A stretch of 8,295 nt of DNA from Acidobacteriaceae bacterium (GTDB lineage: Bacteria; Acidobacteriota; Terriglobia; Terriglobales; Acidobacteriaceae). The stretch's first letter is position 1; every line of letters begins with the position of its first letter. Positions 1-6,141 of this stretch are shown here, one piece after another. The notes under the pieces were generated by a model. It saw nothing but the letters and a program-made list of their open reading frames with translations, searched no databases and was not told the DNA's origin. A program made the position numbers and the translations under genes. Location of the stretch: assembly GCA_003133425.1 (NCBI GenBank), contig PKXI01000319.1:1-8295 (forward strand). The letters run 5' to 3'.

Positions 1-2
1 CG

Positions 3-332
3 AATGAAACGGTAAGAATCTACAACTACTTCGGTCGCCGCATCACCACCATCGCCGCTGCCGCAGCGCTGCCCCCTGGACCGGCAAAGATTGCGCTCCG
101 CTTTGGCTACGACGGCGGCGGGCGCGGCAAGGGCGCTGAGGCCACGTTGCTGGTGAACGATCAAGCGGTGGGCGAGGCGCGCATTCCGGAGACAGTGCCT
201 ATGGCTTTCTCATTCGACGACACCTTCGACGTTGGCGAAGACAGCGCCTCGCCGGTTGGTGATTACCAGGGCCCCTTTCCGTTCACAGGCGTAATTCACC
301 ACATTGACTTCGACATTCTGCCGGACAAATAG
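3..332 (+). CDS. Arylsulfatase-type protein, C-terminal fragment (5' end outside the window)
   Basis: The reading frame is open from the window edge and ends in TAG at 330-332, giving about 109 residues. The residues match the C-terminal beta-sandwich tail typical of bacterial arylsulfatases (alkaline-phosphatase fold): a glycine-rich GYDGGGRGKG segment, then a strand with LLVNDQAVGEARIPETVP, then SFDDTFDVGEDSASPV, and a final strand ending HHIDFDILPDK. The catalytic part, with the formylglycine C/S-x-P-x-R motif and the metal ligands, would lie upstream of the window and cannot be checked. The family hydrolyses sulfate esters and is usually exported. No terminator with a T-run follows. The next gene starts 215 bases downstream and is functionally unrelated, so this is probably a separate unit. 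Family assignment rests only on tail similarity recalled from known sulfatases. Confidence 0.75.
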   Translation, partial: NETVRIYNYFGRRITTIAAAAALPPGPAKIALRFGYDGGGRGKGAEATLLVNDQAVGEARIPETVPMAFSFDDTFDVGEDSASPVGDYQGPFPFTGVIHHIDFDILPDK

Positions 333-408
333 CTGCTGCCACGCTCTTGAAGGCACAACCTATGCCCGCGGACAGGGTTAATGAGAGTGTGAGCGAAACG
401 GGCCTCTA

Positions 409-434
409 GCAGCGATGAACCGAGCCTTCGCTGC
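409..434. repeat. Inverted repeat, 7-bp arms, in the sulfatase to cytochrome c gap
   Basis: GCAGCGA at 409-415 pairs with TCGCTGC at 428-434 around a 12-base loop. It lies between the sulfatase stop and the cytochrome c gene. No T-run follows, so it is not a convincing intrinsic terminator. It could be a weak transcript hairpin or chance. The rest of 333-547 shows only a TATACT hexamer at 490-495, a possible -10 element with no good -35 partner, and the ribosome binding site of the next gene. Confidence 0.25.
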
Positions 435-533
435 AACTCGCTCATGATTGAAGAGGTACGCCCACGGGCCCAGTTGTACCTCGCGGGGATATACTTGTGC
501 GGAACCGGAAATGCGAACCCCGAATCCTGGTTC

Positions 534-540
534 AAAGGAG
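534..540 (+). promoter_or_regulatory. Strong ribosome binding site that fixes the GTG start of the mono-haem cytochrome c
   Basis: AAAGGAG lies 7 bases upstream of GTG at 548. It is the best Shine-Dalgarno match in the respiratory block and settles the use of GTG as start codon. Confidence 0.7.
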
Positions 541-547
541 CTAACCT

Positions 548-868
548 GTGAAATCACCTCTGAGTCATGTTGCAATCCTTTTTCTTGCAGCATCCATCGT
601 CACCCCGGCATTTGCGCAAAGCGGCGGAGCAGATATTTACAAGGCGAAGTGTGCCATGTGCCACGGTGCGGCCGGCCTCGGCGATTCTCCAGCCGGCAAG
701 GCCCTGAAGGCCTCATCCTTCAAGGATCCGGCCGTCGTCAAGGCCCCTGACGCCCAACTGATCGCTTCCGTCACAAACGGCAAAAACAAGATGCCCCCCA
801 ATAAAGGCAAGCTGACTGACGCTCAGATCAAGGCAGTTATCGCCTACGTCCGCACCTTGCAGAAATAG
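548..868 (+). CDS. Small periplasmic mono-haem class I cytochrome c
   Basis: This is a 106-residue electron carrier. It starts at GTG 548, behind a good AAAGGAG ribosome binding site. Residues 1-23 form a Sec signal peptide: Lys2, a hydrophobic core around HVAILFLAASIV, and a likely cleavage after AFA. The haem c site is C35-A-M-C38-H39 (CAMCHG). The probable distal ligand is Met82 in NGKNKMPP, and the C-terminal helix AVIAYVRTL matches the usual fold closing of cytochrome c. The mature protein of about 83 residues is normal for a c6/c-551/c553-like carrier. It lies 364 bases upstream of the Rieske gene on the same strand, so it is a good candidate for the soluble acceptor of that complex, or for a carrier to a terminal oxidase. 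It could equally be a general periplasmic shuttle. Cotranscription with the Rieske operon is doubtful, because a promoter-like sequence lies between them. Confidence 0.92.
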   Translation: MKSPLSHVAILFLAASIVTPAFAQSGGADIYKAKCAMCHGAAGLGDSPAGKALKASSFKDPAVVKAPDAQLIASVTNGKNKMPPNKGKLTDAQIKAVIAYVRTLQK

Positions 869-903
869 GCTTTCCGCAGGAGTGTCCTGCTTTGCGGCAA
901 GCC
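868..903 (+). terminator. Possible imperfect hairpin terminator after the mono-haem cytochrome c
   Basis: GGCTT (868-872) pairs with AAGCC (899-903). Inside this, CCGC (874-877) pairs with GCGG (894-897), and AGGA (878-881) pairs with TCCT (885-888) around a 3-base loop. A pyrimidine run (TCTCCCCCTT) follows, with few T residues. The stem starts at the last base of the stop codon. The position fits a terminator separating this gene from the Rieske operon, but the bulge and C-rich tail make it weak. Confidence 0.4.
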
Positions 904-1232
904 TCTCCCCCTTCCTCGGCGGATGCGCCACGCGGGCGTCCGCCCATATTTCCTTCGCCTTCCGGGTTTTGGGTCGGCCAGAGGTGTTTTACCTCACTAA
1001 ACATGGATTTTTCCGCTCTCTTCATTCCTCGTTTTGTGATTTACGTCACAGACCGGTATACTCGGCGACCGATATGGTTTTCTCGCGGCATACAAGCGGA
1101 GCGTTTCTTCCAGGAAGCGCTCCAGATGCACTTGAACGTGGACGTCTCATTGGAGGTCTTAGCTCTTGGTGTCTAAAGTCTTAACCCGTTCAAAGTCTTT
1201 TGGTGAGCAGTTGCAACCCGGGGGTGCGGTAA
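869..1232 (+). other. 364-base intergenic region: hairpin, CRP/FNR-like promoter and long leader
   Basis: No gene is recognised here. The open frames at 882-1184 and 892-1176 have no family resemblance and no ribosome binding site. The region contains the hairpin at 868-903, a CRP/FNR-type palindrome with promoter hexamers at 1034-1062, and then roughly 150-165 bases of likely 5' leader before the Rieske start. I see no clear riboswitch fold in the leader. A G-run (GGGGG, 1220-1224) 8 bases before the Rieske ATG is the only candidate ribosome binding site, and it is weak. Confidence 0.6.
1034..1062 (+). promoter_or_regulatory. Candidate promoter of the Rieske/cytochrome b operon with an overlapping CRP/FNR-family palindrome
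   Basis: TGTGA (1035-1039) and TCACA (1046-1050) form a perfect inverted repeat with a 6-base centre (TTTACG). This is the classic half-site arrangement of the CRP/FNR superfamily. TTGTGA (1034-1039) and TATACT (1057-1062), separated by exactly 17 bases, look like sigma70 -35 and -10 elements. In that reading the palindrome covers the -35 element and part of the spacer, which predicts repression. A second reading uses TATGGT (1073-1078) as -10. That puts the palindrome centre near -41.5, the class II activator position. Which reading is right cannot be decided from sequence. Confidence 0.6.
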
Positions 1233-1694
1233 ATGTGCGCTGAACAACCTCCCCCACCCGATACCTCGCGGCGCCGCGCCATTGGGTTCTTTCTCGGTGG
1301 CGGCGTGCTTACCACTCTAGCTTCCTTCCTGTATCCCGTAATGCGCTATTTCGTTCCTCCGGCAGTGGTCGATCTGGGAGGAGACGAAGTTGTCGCCGCC
1401 AAGCTTGGCGACCTTAAGCCGAACAGCGGTAAGATCTTCCGCTTCGGCGCCCGTCCCGGCCTTTTGATCCTGAATAGCGACGGCACCTATAAAGCCCTCT
1501 CTGCCACCTGCACCCACCTCGGCTGTACGGTGCAGTACCGCAGCGATCTGCGCGAGATATGGTGCGCATGTCACAACGGCACCTACGACCTGAACGGCCG
1601 CAACGTCTCCGGCCCTCCCCCAAGACCGCTTACTGTCTTCGAGGTCCACGAGCGCGGCGACGAGATTGTCGTCAGCCGGAAGCGGGAGGCGTAA
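1233..1694 (+). CDS. Rieske iron-sulfur protein of a quinol:cytochrome c oxidoreductase
   Basis: The 153-residue protein takes one electron from quinol at the Qo site of cytochrome b and passes it to a cytochrome c. The N-terminus holds a twin-arginine-like SRRRAIGF motif (12-19), then one hydrophobic segment (about 18-40) that would act as an uncleaved Tat-type anchor. The soluble domain carries box I C93-T-H95-L-G-C98 and box II C111-A-C113-H114. Predicted cluster ligands are C93, H95, C111 and H114, with a C98-C113 disulfide. SGPPPRPL (126-133) is the usual Pro loop. Box II reads CACHNGTYD instead of the common CPCHGSxY: the serine that hydrogen-bonds the cluster is Gly116, while the tyrosine is kept (Y118). 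This suggests a lower redox potential, as in menaquinol-type enzymes. It is the first gene of the operon, and its TAA lies 2 bases before the cytochrome b start. The ribosome binding site is weak. Confidence 0.95.
   Translation: MCAEQPPPPDTSRRRAIGFFLGGGVLTTLASFLYPVMRYFVPPAVVDLGGDEVVAAKLGDLKPNSGKIFRFGARPGLLILNSDGTYKALSATCTHLGCTVQYRSDLREIWCACHNGTYDLNGRNVSGPPPRPLTVFEVHERGDEIVVSRKREA
1684..1689 (+). promoter_or_regulatory. Ribosome binding site that selects GTG 1697 as the cytochrome b start
   Basis: GGGAGG inside the last codons of the Rieske gene lies 7 bases before GTG 1697. The next in-frame ATG (1709) would be 19 bases away, which is too far. The frame is open upstream to 1559, but that extension lies within the Rieske gene in another frame and has no cytochrome b homology. 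Confidence 0.65.
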
Positions 1695-1696
1695 CT

Positions 1697-2776
1697 GTGA
1701 TTGCCGCCATGGTTCGCTGGCTCGACGAGCGCCTTGATCTCGAAGGCATCATCGCACCGTTTAAACACAAGACAGTTCCGACGCATCGCCTCTCGTACTG
1801 GTACTTCTTCGGCGGCATCACTCTCTTCCTGTTCATCATCCAGGTGCTCACCGGCATTCTGCTGCTGCTTTACTACCGCCCCGGCGCCAACGAAGCCTTC
1901 GAAAGCGTGCAGTACATCATGACCCGGGTGCAGTTCGGCTGGCTGATTCGTTCCATTCATTCCTGGTCCGCCAACCTGATGATCTTCACCGCCTTCGTGC
2001 ACATGTTCAGCGTCACGTTTCTCAAGGCCTATCGCAAGCCGCGCGAGCTCACCTGGGTTACCGGCATGCTGCTGCTCTTCCTGGTCATGGGATTCGGTTT
2101 CAGCGGCTACCTGCTGCCCTGGAACACGCTGGCCTTCTTCGCCACCAAGGTTGGCACCGAGATCGCCGGACAGGTTCCCATCATCGGCCACCCCATGATG
2201 ATCTTCCTGCGCGGCGGCGAAGAAGTTACCGGCGCCACGCTCACCCGCTTCTTCGGATTCCATGTCGCCGTTCTGCCTGGCATCGTTACCGTTCTGATCG
2301 CCATTCACCTGTTCTTTGTGCAGCGCCAGGGCATGAGCGTTCCGCCGAAGGTTGAGGCTGAATGGACTGCCAACCCCTCAGCGCGCCGCGAGATGAAGTT
2401 CTTTCCCAACTTCATGCTGCGCGAAATGATGGCCTGGTACGTGGCGATCGGCGCACTTGGCGCACTGGCTGCTCTGTTTCCATGGGAACTCGGCGTCAAG
2501 GCCGATCCCTTTATCTCCGCTCCCGCCGGCATCAAGCCCGAGTGGTACTTCCTGTTCATGTTCCAGACCCTCAAGCTCATCCCGTCAAAAGTCTGGATTA
2601 TCGACGGCGAGGTTCTGGGCGTTCTCGGCTGCTCCCTGGCCGGAATGTTCTGGCTTCTGCTGCCTTTCTTTGAGAGTGACAAACCTGCGCGCACCAGGGC
2701 GTGGATCACCGGCCTTTCCATCTTTGCGCTTGTTTACGTGGTAGGTATGACTGTCTATGGCTTCGTTGCAAAATAA
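1697..2776 (+). CDS. Cytochrome b, b6-like core fused to a subunit-IV-like domain
   Basis: This is a 359-residue integral membrane subunit that oxidises quinol at Qo and holds two b haems. Residues 1-209 are the b6-like four-helix part. Haem ligands are H88 and H102 (13 residues between) and H189 and H204 (14 between). The 14-residue second gap is the b6/b6f-type spacing, not the 13 of mitochondrial-type cytochrome b. Residues 240-359 resemble subunit IV, with P281-E-W-Y284 forming the Qo motif and about three more helices, so one chain covers both parts. Its length is close to b6 plus subunit IV. Where b6 and Bacillus QcrB have the cysteine that binds the extra haem c', this protein has Phe37 in [13 protein letters not shown] 1697 is chosen from the GGGAGG site. 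The gene starts 2 bases after the Rieske stop and its 3' end overlaps the multihaem gene by 20 bases, which implies translational coupling. Confidence 0.95.
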   Translation: MIAAMVRWLDERLDLEGIIAPFKHKTVPTHRLSYWYFFGGITLFLFIIQVLTGILLLLYYRPGANEAFESVQYIMTRVQFGWLIRSIHSWSANLMIFTAFVHMFSVTFLKAYRKPRELTWVTGMLLLFLVMGFGFSGYLLPWNTLAFFATKVGTEIAGQVPIIGHPMMIFLRGGEEVTGATLTRFFGFHVAVLPGIVTVLIAIHLFFVQRQGMSVPPKVEAEWTANPSARREMKFFPNFMLREMMAWYVAIGALGALAALFPWELGVKADPFISAPAGIKPEWYFLFMFQTLKLIPSKVWIIDGEVLGVLGCSLAGMFWLLLPFFESDKPARTRAWITGLSIFALVYVVGMTVYGFVAK

Positions 2777-4025
2777 TCTCCGGTCCTCTCACGCAGCTCG
2801 CTCCGCCTGGCTGGCTGGATTTCTCGTGCTCGCCGCGTGCCTCGGTTACGGCCAGGCTGTCAACTCCTGCCTGGACTGCCATTCCGCCCAGGCCGGCCGT
2901 CTTGAAGTCACTCCGGAAAAATTCAGCCAGGACATTCACGCGCAAAAAGGCCTTACCTGCACCAGTTGCCATGGCGGCGACTCATCCAGCTACGATCCCA
3001 CTGTAGCCATGAGCCACAAGGCTGGCTGGAAGGGCAAGATCGATCGCAAGCAGATTCCGCAATTGTGCGGTTCCTGCCACTCCAATCCGGCCCTGATGCG
3101 CACCTACAATCCGAGCCTGCGCACTGACCAGCTGGACCAGTACCACACCAGCATCCACGGCAAGCGCCTCGCTACTGGGGACGACAAGGTAGCCGTCTGC
3201 GTCGACTGCCACAGCGTCCATGACATCCGTCCGCCCAGCGATCCGCGTTCCACCGTCAACCCCGTCAACGTGGCCAAGACCTGCTCGCGCTGCCACTCCG
3301 ATGCCGCTTACATGAAGTCCTACGGCATCCCCACCGATCAGTTCGCCAACTACAACACCAGCGTTCACCACGAGGCGCTCACGGTTGGCGGCGACGTCAG
3401 CGCGCCCACCTGCACCACTTGCCACGGAAACCACGGAGCTGTCCCCCCCGGCGTAGACAAGGTTCAAAACGTCTGCGCAAACTGCCACGTCTTCCAGGCC
3501 CAGATGTACCAGAAGAGCACCCACAACAAGGCCTTTGCGGATAAGGGTCTTCCCGGCTGCGTCGTCTGCCACAGCAACCACGGTATTCACAAGCCTTCCG
3601 ATGCCATGCTCGGTACCGGCCCCACTGGCGTGTGCATGCGCTGCCACGCGCCCGACGATCATTGCGATCGCGCCCGTACCAACATCCTCAACAACCTCAC
3701 CCAGCTCGATAAGGCGGTCGACGGCGCTGACCAGTCTCTCCGTCGCGCCGAGGCTGCCGGCATGGAAGTCAGTGAGGCCCGCCTCAATCAGGACCAGGCT
3801 CGCGATGCTCTCACCAAGGCTCGCGTCACAATCCACAGCTTCCAGGCTGACCTCGTCGATAAGGACGTTCAGGCCGGCATGAAGATCGCCGCAGCCAACC
3901 GTAAAGCCGGCGACGACGCAATGGTCGAGCGCAATCACCGCCGCATCGGTCTCGGCGTCTGCCTTATCGCCATCGCCTTCTTCCTCGTCGGCCTCTGGCT
4001 ATATATAAAGCAACTGGAAAGCTAG
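2757..4025 (+). CDS. Nonahaem cytochrome c with coiled coil and C-terminal membrane anchor, third subunit of the Rieske/cytochrome b complex
   Basis: The 422-residue protein contains nine CxxCH motifs, at C38, C68, C104, C148, C176, C219, C240, C268 and C293. An N-terminal signal (about 15-34) is cleaved near YGQA; an LAAC at 25-28 could also be read as a lipobox. Residues 55-297 form four related modules, each with an S-x-x-H or S-x-H segment, a CxxCH and then a second CxxCH. In three modules the first motif continues to CxxCHxxH (H155, H226, H275), giving possible axial ligands. Residues 303-390 have no haem motif, are helical and charged, and look like a coiled coil. A transmembrane helix (about 397-417) anchors the C-terminus, leaving the haems in the periplasm. 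Placement in the operon suggests it replaces cytochrome c1/f as electron acceptor of the Rieske protein. The overlap with cytochrome b supports coexpression. The start at ATG 2757 has a weak ribosome binding site; TTG 2766 is an alternative. Confidence 0.93.
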   Translation: MASLQNNLRSSHAARSAWLAGFLVLAACLGYGQAVNSCLDCHSAQAGRLEVTPEKFSQDIHAQKGLTCTSCHGGDSSSYDPTVAMSHKAGWKGKIDRKQIPQLCGSCHSNPALMRTYNPSLRTDQLDQYHTSIHGKRLATGDDKVAVCVDCHSVHDIRPPSDPRSTVNPVNVAKTCSRCHSDAAYMKSYGIPTDQFANYNTSVHHEALTVGGDVSAPTCTTCHGNHGAVPPGVDKVQNVCANCHVFQAQMYQKSTHNKAFADKGLPGCVVCHSNHGIHKPSDAMLGTGPTGVCMRCHAPDDHCDRARTNILNNLTQLDKAVDGADQSLRRAEAAGMEVSEARLNQDQARDALTKARVTIHSFQADLVDKDVQAGMKIAAANRKAGDDAMVERNHRRIGLGVCLIAIAFFLVGLWLYIKQLES

Positions 4026-4053
4026 ATCGCTGCTGAAGAAGTGTGAGTTTTGA

Positions 4054-4083
4054 AAGGGCGCGGCCAATGCCGCGCCCTTCTCT
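4054..4083. terminator. Strong, probably bidirectional intrinsic terminator between convergent operons
   Basis: AAGGGCGCGGC (4054-4064) pairs perfectly with GCCGCGCCCTT (4069-4079) around a 4-base CAAT loop, an 11-bp GC-rich stem. On the plus strand it is followed by CTCTC. On the minus strand it is followed by TCAAAAC, after a 5' arm ending in TT. It lies 28 bases after the multihaem stop and 3 bases beyond the stop of the minus-strand DUF4126 gene, so it can serve both. The T-runs are short. Confidence 0.8.
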
Positions 4084-4694
4084 CATGTCGCCGTCGAAAA
4101 TGCCGACCTGAAAGCACGAGCGATTGTCCGCACGATCCAGCGCATCACAACCAGAATCAGAATAAGAAATGCGACCACAATCCCCGCGGCCGCAATCGGG
4201 TGCTGAGTCGCAAGCCAGGTCAGGAACACCGCGAGCGTATCTTCTCCGGCGCTCAGTGCGAAATTCGAAACCGGCTCGGGAGACGGAGTCACAGCGACCC
4301 GCGCCGCGGTTTTCCCACCGTGCGCCGCGAGGGCAATCGCGCCACCCGCCAGCGTCGCCAGCAGTTGCATTTGCGGCGAAAGCTGCGACGTCGCGCCGTA
4401 GGCAATCAACGCTGCCACTGGGATTCGCACAAAGGTGTGGAGAGCATTCCAGAACAGATCGAATGCCGGAATCTTGTCGGCAAAAAACTCAATCGCAAAA
4501 AGTATGAGCGCAGCCGCAATCACCCACCAACTTGCAAGCAGATGTAGTTGTGGCGGCAGATTCAGCAGGTTGGCGTGGGCCAGCAAGCCGAGCGTGGCTA
4601 CAGTGGCGTAGACATTCAACCCCGCGGCAAAGCTTACCGCCACAATCAAGCCTGCGAGTTCAGAGCCGGTGAATCCGAATCTGCCAAACATCAT
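4083..4694 (-). CDS. DUF4126 family membrane protein of unknown function
   Basis: The 203-residue protein is very hydrophobic. The conserved DUF4126 features are visible: a glycine/alanine helix leading to GLNVYATVATLGLLAH (about 25-40), then FAIEFFADKIPAFDLFWNALHT (about 66-87) with the family DKIP motif, then AAHGGKTAARVAVTPSPEPVSN (about 123-144) with the SPEP-SN motif, and a final pair of helices with a basic tail (RWIVRTIARAFR). About five or six membrane segments are likely. No function is established for the family. It is the last gene of the minus-strand group, 76 bases after the oxidoreductase stop, and ends at the shared terminator. Start: ATG 4694, with a second ATG directly after it. 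Only a weak AGG-type ribosome binding site is seen, so either methionine could start. Confidence 0.85.
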   Translation of the reverse strand: MMFGRFGFTGSELAGLIVAVSFAAGLNVYATVATLGLLAHANLLNLPPQLHLLASWWVIAAALILFAIEFFADKIPAFDLFWNALHTFVRIPVAALIAYGATSQLSPQMQLLATLAGGAIALAAHGGKTAARVAVTPSPEPVSNFALSAGEDTLAVFLTWLATQHPIAAAGIVVAFLILILVVMRWIVRTIARAFRSAFSTAT

Positions 4695-4770
4695 GCCTGA
4701 CAGAATATTCGCACCAGGCCCCTTCGCCCAATCTCTATTTCGTCAAACGAGTTTCCAAACCCGAACCGGG

Positions 4771-5781
4771 CTACTCGGCAACCTTGATAACCAGCTTTCC
4801 AAAGTTTTCTCCCCGGAACAGCTTGAGCAGAGTTTCTGGAAAAGTCTCCAGCCCATCCACCACATCTTCGCGCGCCTTGAGCTTGCCTTCGATCGTCCAG
4901 CCGGCCAAGGCCTTCATGCCTTCCGGGCAGCGGTCGGCGTAATCGAATACGACGAAGCCTTCCATCAGCGCATGATTCACCAGCAGAGACATGTAGTTCC
5001 TGGGACCCACCATCCCGGTCGTGCTGTTGTACTGCGAGATGGCGCCGCAAATGATGACGCGCGCCCTGCGAGCCAGCATCGATAGGGCCGTTTCGAGAAT
5101 TTCGCCGCCGACGTTATCGAAATAAATGTCGATGCCTTTGGGACAGTGCCGCGCCAGCGCCTTGCGAACGTCCTCGTTCTTGTAATCGACGGCCGCATCG
5201 AAGCCCAGCTCGTCGACTATATAGCTGCACTTGGCGGCGCCTCCGGCAATGCCGACCACGCGGCAGCCTTTGATCTTTGCAATCTGTCCAACTACGGCGC
5301 CCACTGCTCCGGCCGCAGCCGACACAACTACTGTCTCGCCCTCCTTCGGCTGGCCAATATCGAGCAAGCCGAAGTAAGCGGTAAGACCCGTCATGCCGAG
5401 AGCTCCAAGGTAGCGCGGCAGCGGAGCCACCTGCGGATCGATCTTTCTCAGGCCCGCGGCTTTGCTCACAACGTAATCCTGAATGCCGGTGATGCCAACT
5501 ACCAGGTCTCCAGCCGCGAGAGTCGGATCGTTTGATGTGACGACGCGGCCGACGCCGCCTGCACGCATCACCTCGCCCAGACCGACGGGAGCAACGTACG
5601 ACTTGCCCGCATTCATCCAGCCGCGCATCGCGGGATCCAGCGAAAGGTAGAGCACACGAACCAGCACTTCTCCTGCACCGGGCTCGCCCGCCGGCACCGT
5701 AATGAACTCAAAATCACTGCGTTTCACCATCCCCACGGGACGCGAGATCAACCGGAATTGACGATTCTCAAGTGCGCTCAT
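4771..5781 (-). CDS. NADP-dependent oxidoreductase, zinc-free MDR family (curcumin reductase CurA-like)
   Basis: The 336-residue medium-chain reductase probably reduces a conjugated double bond of an enone or enal with NADPH in the cytosol. The N-terminal catalytic domain carries LSLDPAMRGWM (46-56), the signature of the CurA/leukotriene B4 dehydrogenase branch. Residues 129-137 (GMTGLTAYF) enter the nucleotide-binding domain. The Rossmann glycine motif is AAAGAVG (155-161), followed by GQIAKIKGCRVVGIAGG and K184, which usually contacts the NADP phosphate. NVGG, at the FDNVGG stretch, and a C-terminal GKLVIKV strand complete the fold. The zinc-ligand cysteines of alcohol dehydrogenases are absent. 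Length matches the family. The start ATG 5781 is supported by AAAGGG (5789-5794 on the minus strand) 7 bases upstream. The start overlaps the stop of a doubtful small ORF in an ATGA arrangement. The physiological substrate cannot be told from sequence. Confidence 0.93.
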   Translation of the reverse strand: MSALENRQFRLISRPVGMVKRSDFEFITVPAGEPGAGEVLVRVLYLSLDPAMRGWMNAGKSYVAPVGLGEVMRAGGVGRVVTSNDPTLAAGDLVVGITGIQDYVVSKAAGLRKIDPQVAPLPRYLGALGMTGLTAYFGLLDIGQPKEGETVVVSAAAGAVGAVVGQIAKIKGCRVVGIAGGAAKCSYIVDELGFDAAVDYKNEDVRKALARHCPKGIDIYFDNVGGEILETALSMLARRARVIICGAISQYNSTTGMVGPRNYMSLLVNHALMEGFVVFDYADRCPEGMKALAGWTIEGKLKAREDVVDGLETFPETLLKLFRGENFGKLVIKVAE

Positions 5782-5963
5782 TCTGAATCCCTTTCCTCAA
5801 CAAACGTGCCCACGAATTGTACCGCGCGCATGCCCTTCTCGAAATACTCGACTTTCATCCCGCAAGCGGGATGGTCCTCTTCAGGCCTTTGTCGCTTCCC
5901 TTGGATTTCGATTCCGAGGCCTGGGAGATTGTGTACCGTGGCGCCATCGCGAAAGTTCGCCAA
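5778..5963 (-). CDS. Possible small protein of unknown function (doubtful)
   Basis: This open frame of 61 codons starts at TTG 5963 and ends in a TGA that overlaps the ATG of the oxidoreductase as ATGA, a typical sign of translational coupling. Third codon positions are mostly G or C, as in neighbouring genes. The protein is charged, with a hydrophobic patch only near GMRAVQFVGTF, and has no signal peptide or membrane helix. I recognise no family. An in-frame stop lies 8 codons before the TTG, there is no ATG or GTG between, and no clear ribosome binding site is seen. A shorter start at an internal ATG would give MKVEYFEKGMRAVQF and so on (26 residues). The perfect palindrome at 5856-5873 lies inside it. 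It may be non-coding; the rest of the gap from 5964 to 6141 shows nothing I can identify. Confidence 0.28.
   Translation of the reverse strand: MANFRDGATVHNLPGLGIEIQGKRQRPEEDHPACGMKVEYFEKGMRAVQFVGTFVEERDSE
5856..5873. repeat. Perfect 18-bp palindrome
   Basis: CATCCCGCAAGCGGGATG consists of 8-bp arms around a central AA (7-bp stem with a 4-base CAAG loop as RNA). It lies between the glycosyltransferase and the oxidoreductase, inside the doubtful small ORF. No T-run follows on either strand, so a normal intrinsic terminator is unlikely. It could be a protein-binding site, a transcript hairpin or chance. Confidence 0.5.
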
Positions 5964-6141
5964 GGCCGCATTCGCTTTCTTGCATCAACGAATCGGAATT
6001 CCCTGGCACACGCGTTTCGGCATGCAGCTTTGCTGGATGAGTGCATCAGGCGGTTATCGCGAGATGAGGAGGAATTGTGCGGATTCCGCGGGATTGGGTT
6101 TGGCACTTCAGCGCTCGATGACGTTGCCCGCGAGAGTATCG

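Noticed and set aside
474..495. Full sigma70 promoter for the mono-haem cytochrome c (TTGTAC with TATACT)
   Set aside because: The spacer between the two hexamers is only 10 bases, far too short; only the TATACT remains as a weak -10 candidate.
882..1184. 100-codon plus-strand ORF in the gap before the Rieske gene
   Set aside because: No family resemblance, no ribosome binding site, and it runs across the promoter and palindrome; the overlapping frame at 892-1176 is similar.
1559..1696. N-terminal extension of cytochrome b in the open frame from 1559
   Set aside because: It lies wholly within the Rieske gene in another frame, has no cytochrome b similarity, and the GGGAGG site selects GTG 1697.
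1583..2308. 241-codon minus-strand ORF opposite cytochrome b
   Set aside because: Antisense shadow of a clear membrane protein gene; its composition (many His, Glu, Gln) is a reverse reading of the hydrophobic codons.
2832..2843. Lipobox (LAAC) making the nonahaem cytochrome a lipoprotein
   Set aside because: Possible, but the signal peptide also has a normal cleavage region at YGQA and the protein already has a C-terminal membrane helix, so I kept it only as a remark.
2982..3938. 318-codon minus-strand ORF opposite the multihaem gene
   Set aside because: Antisense shadow; the valine/glycine/alanine-rich sequence has no recognisable domain, while the sense strand has nine CxxCH motifs.
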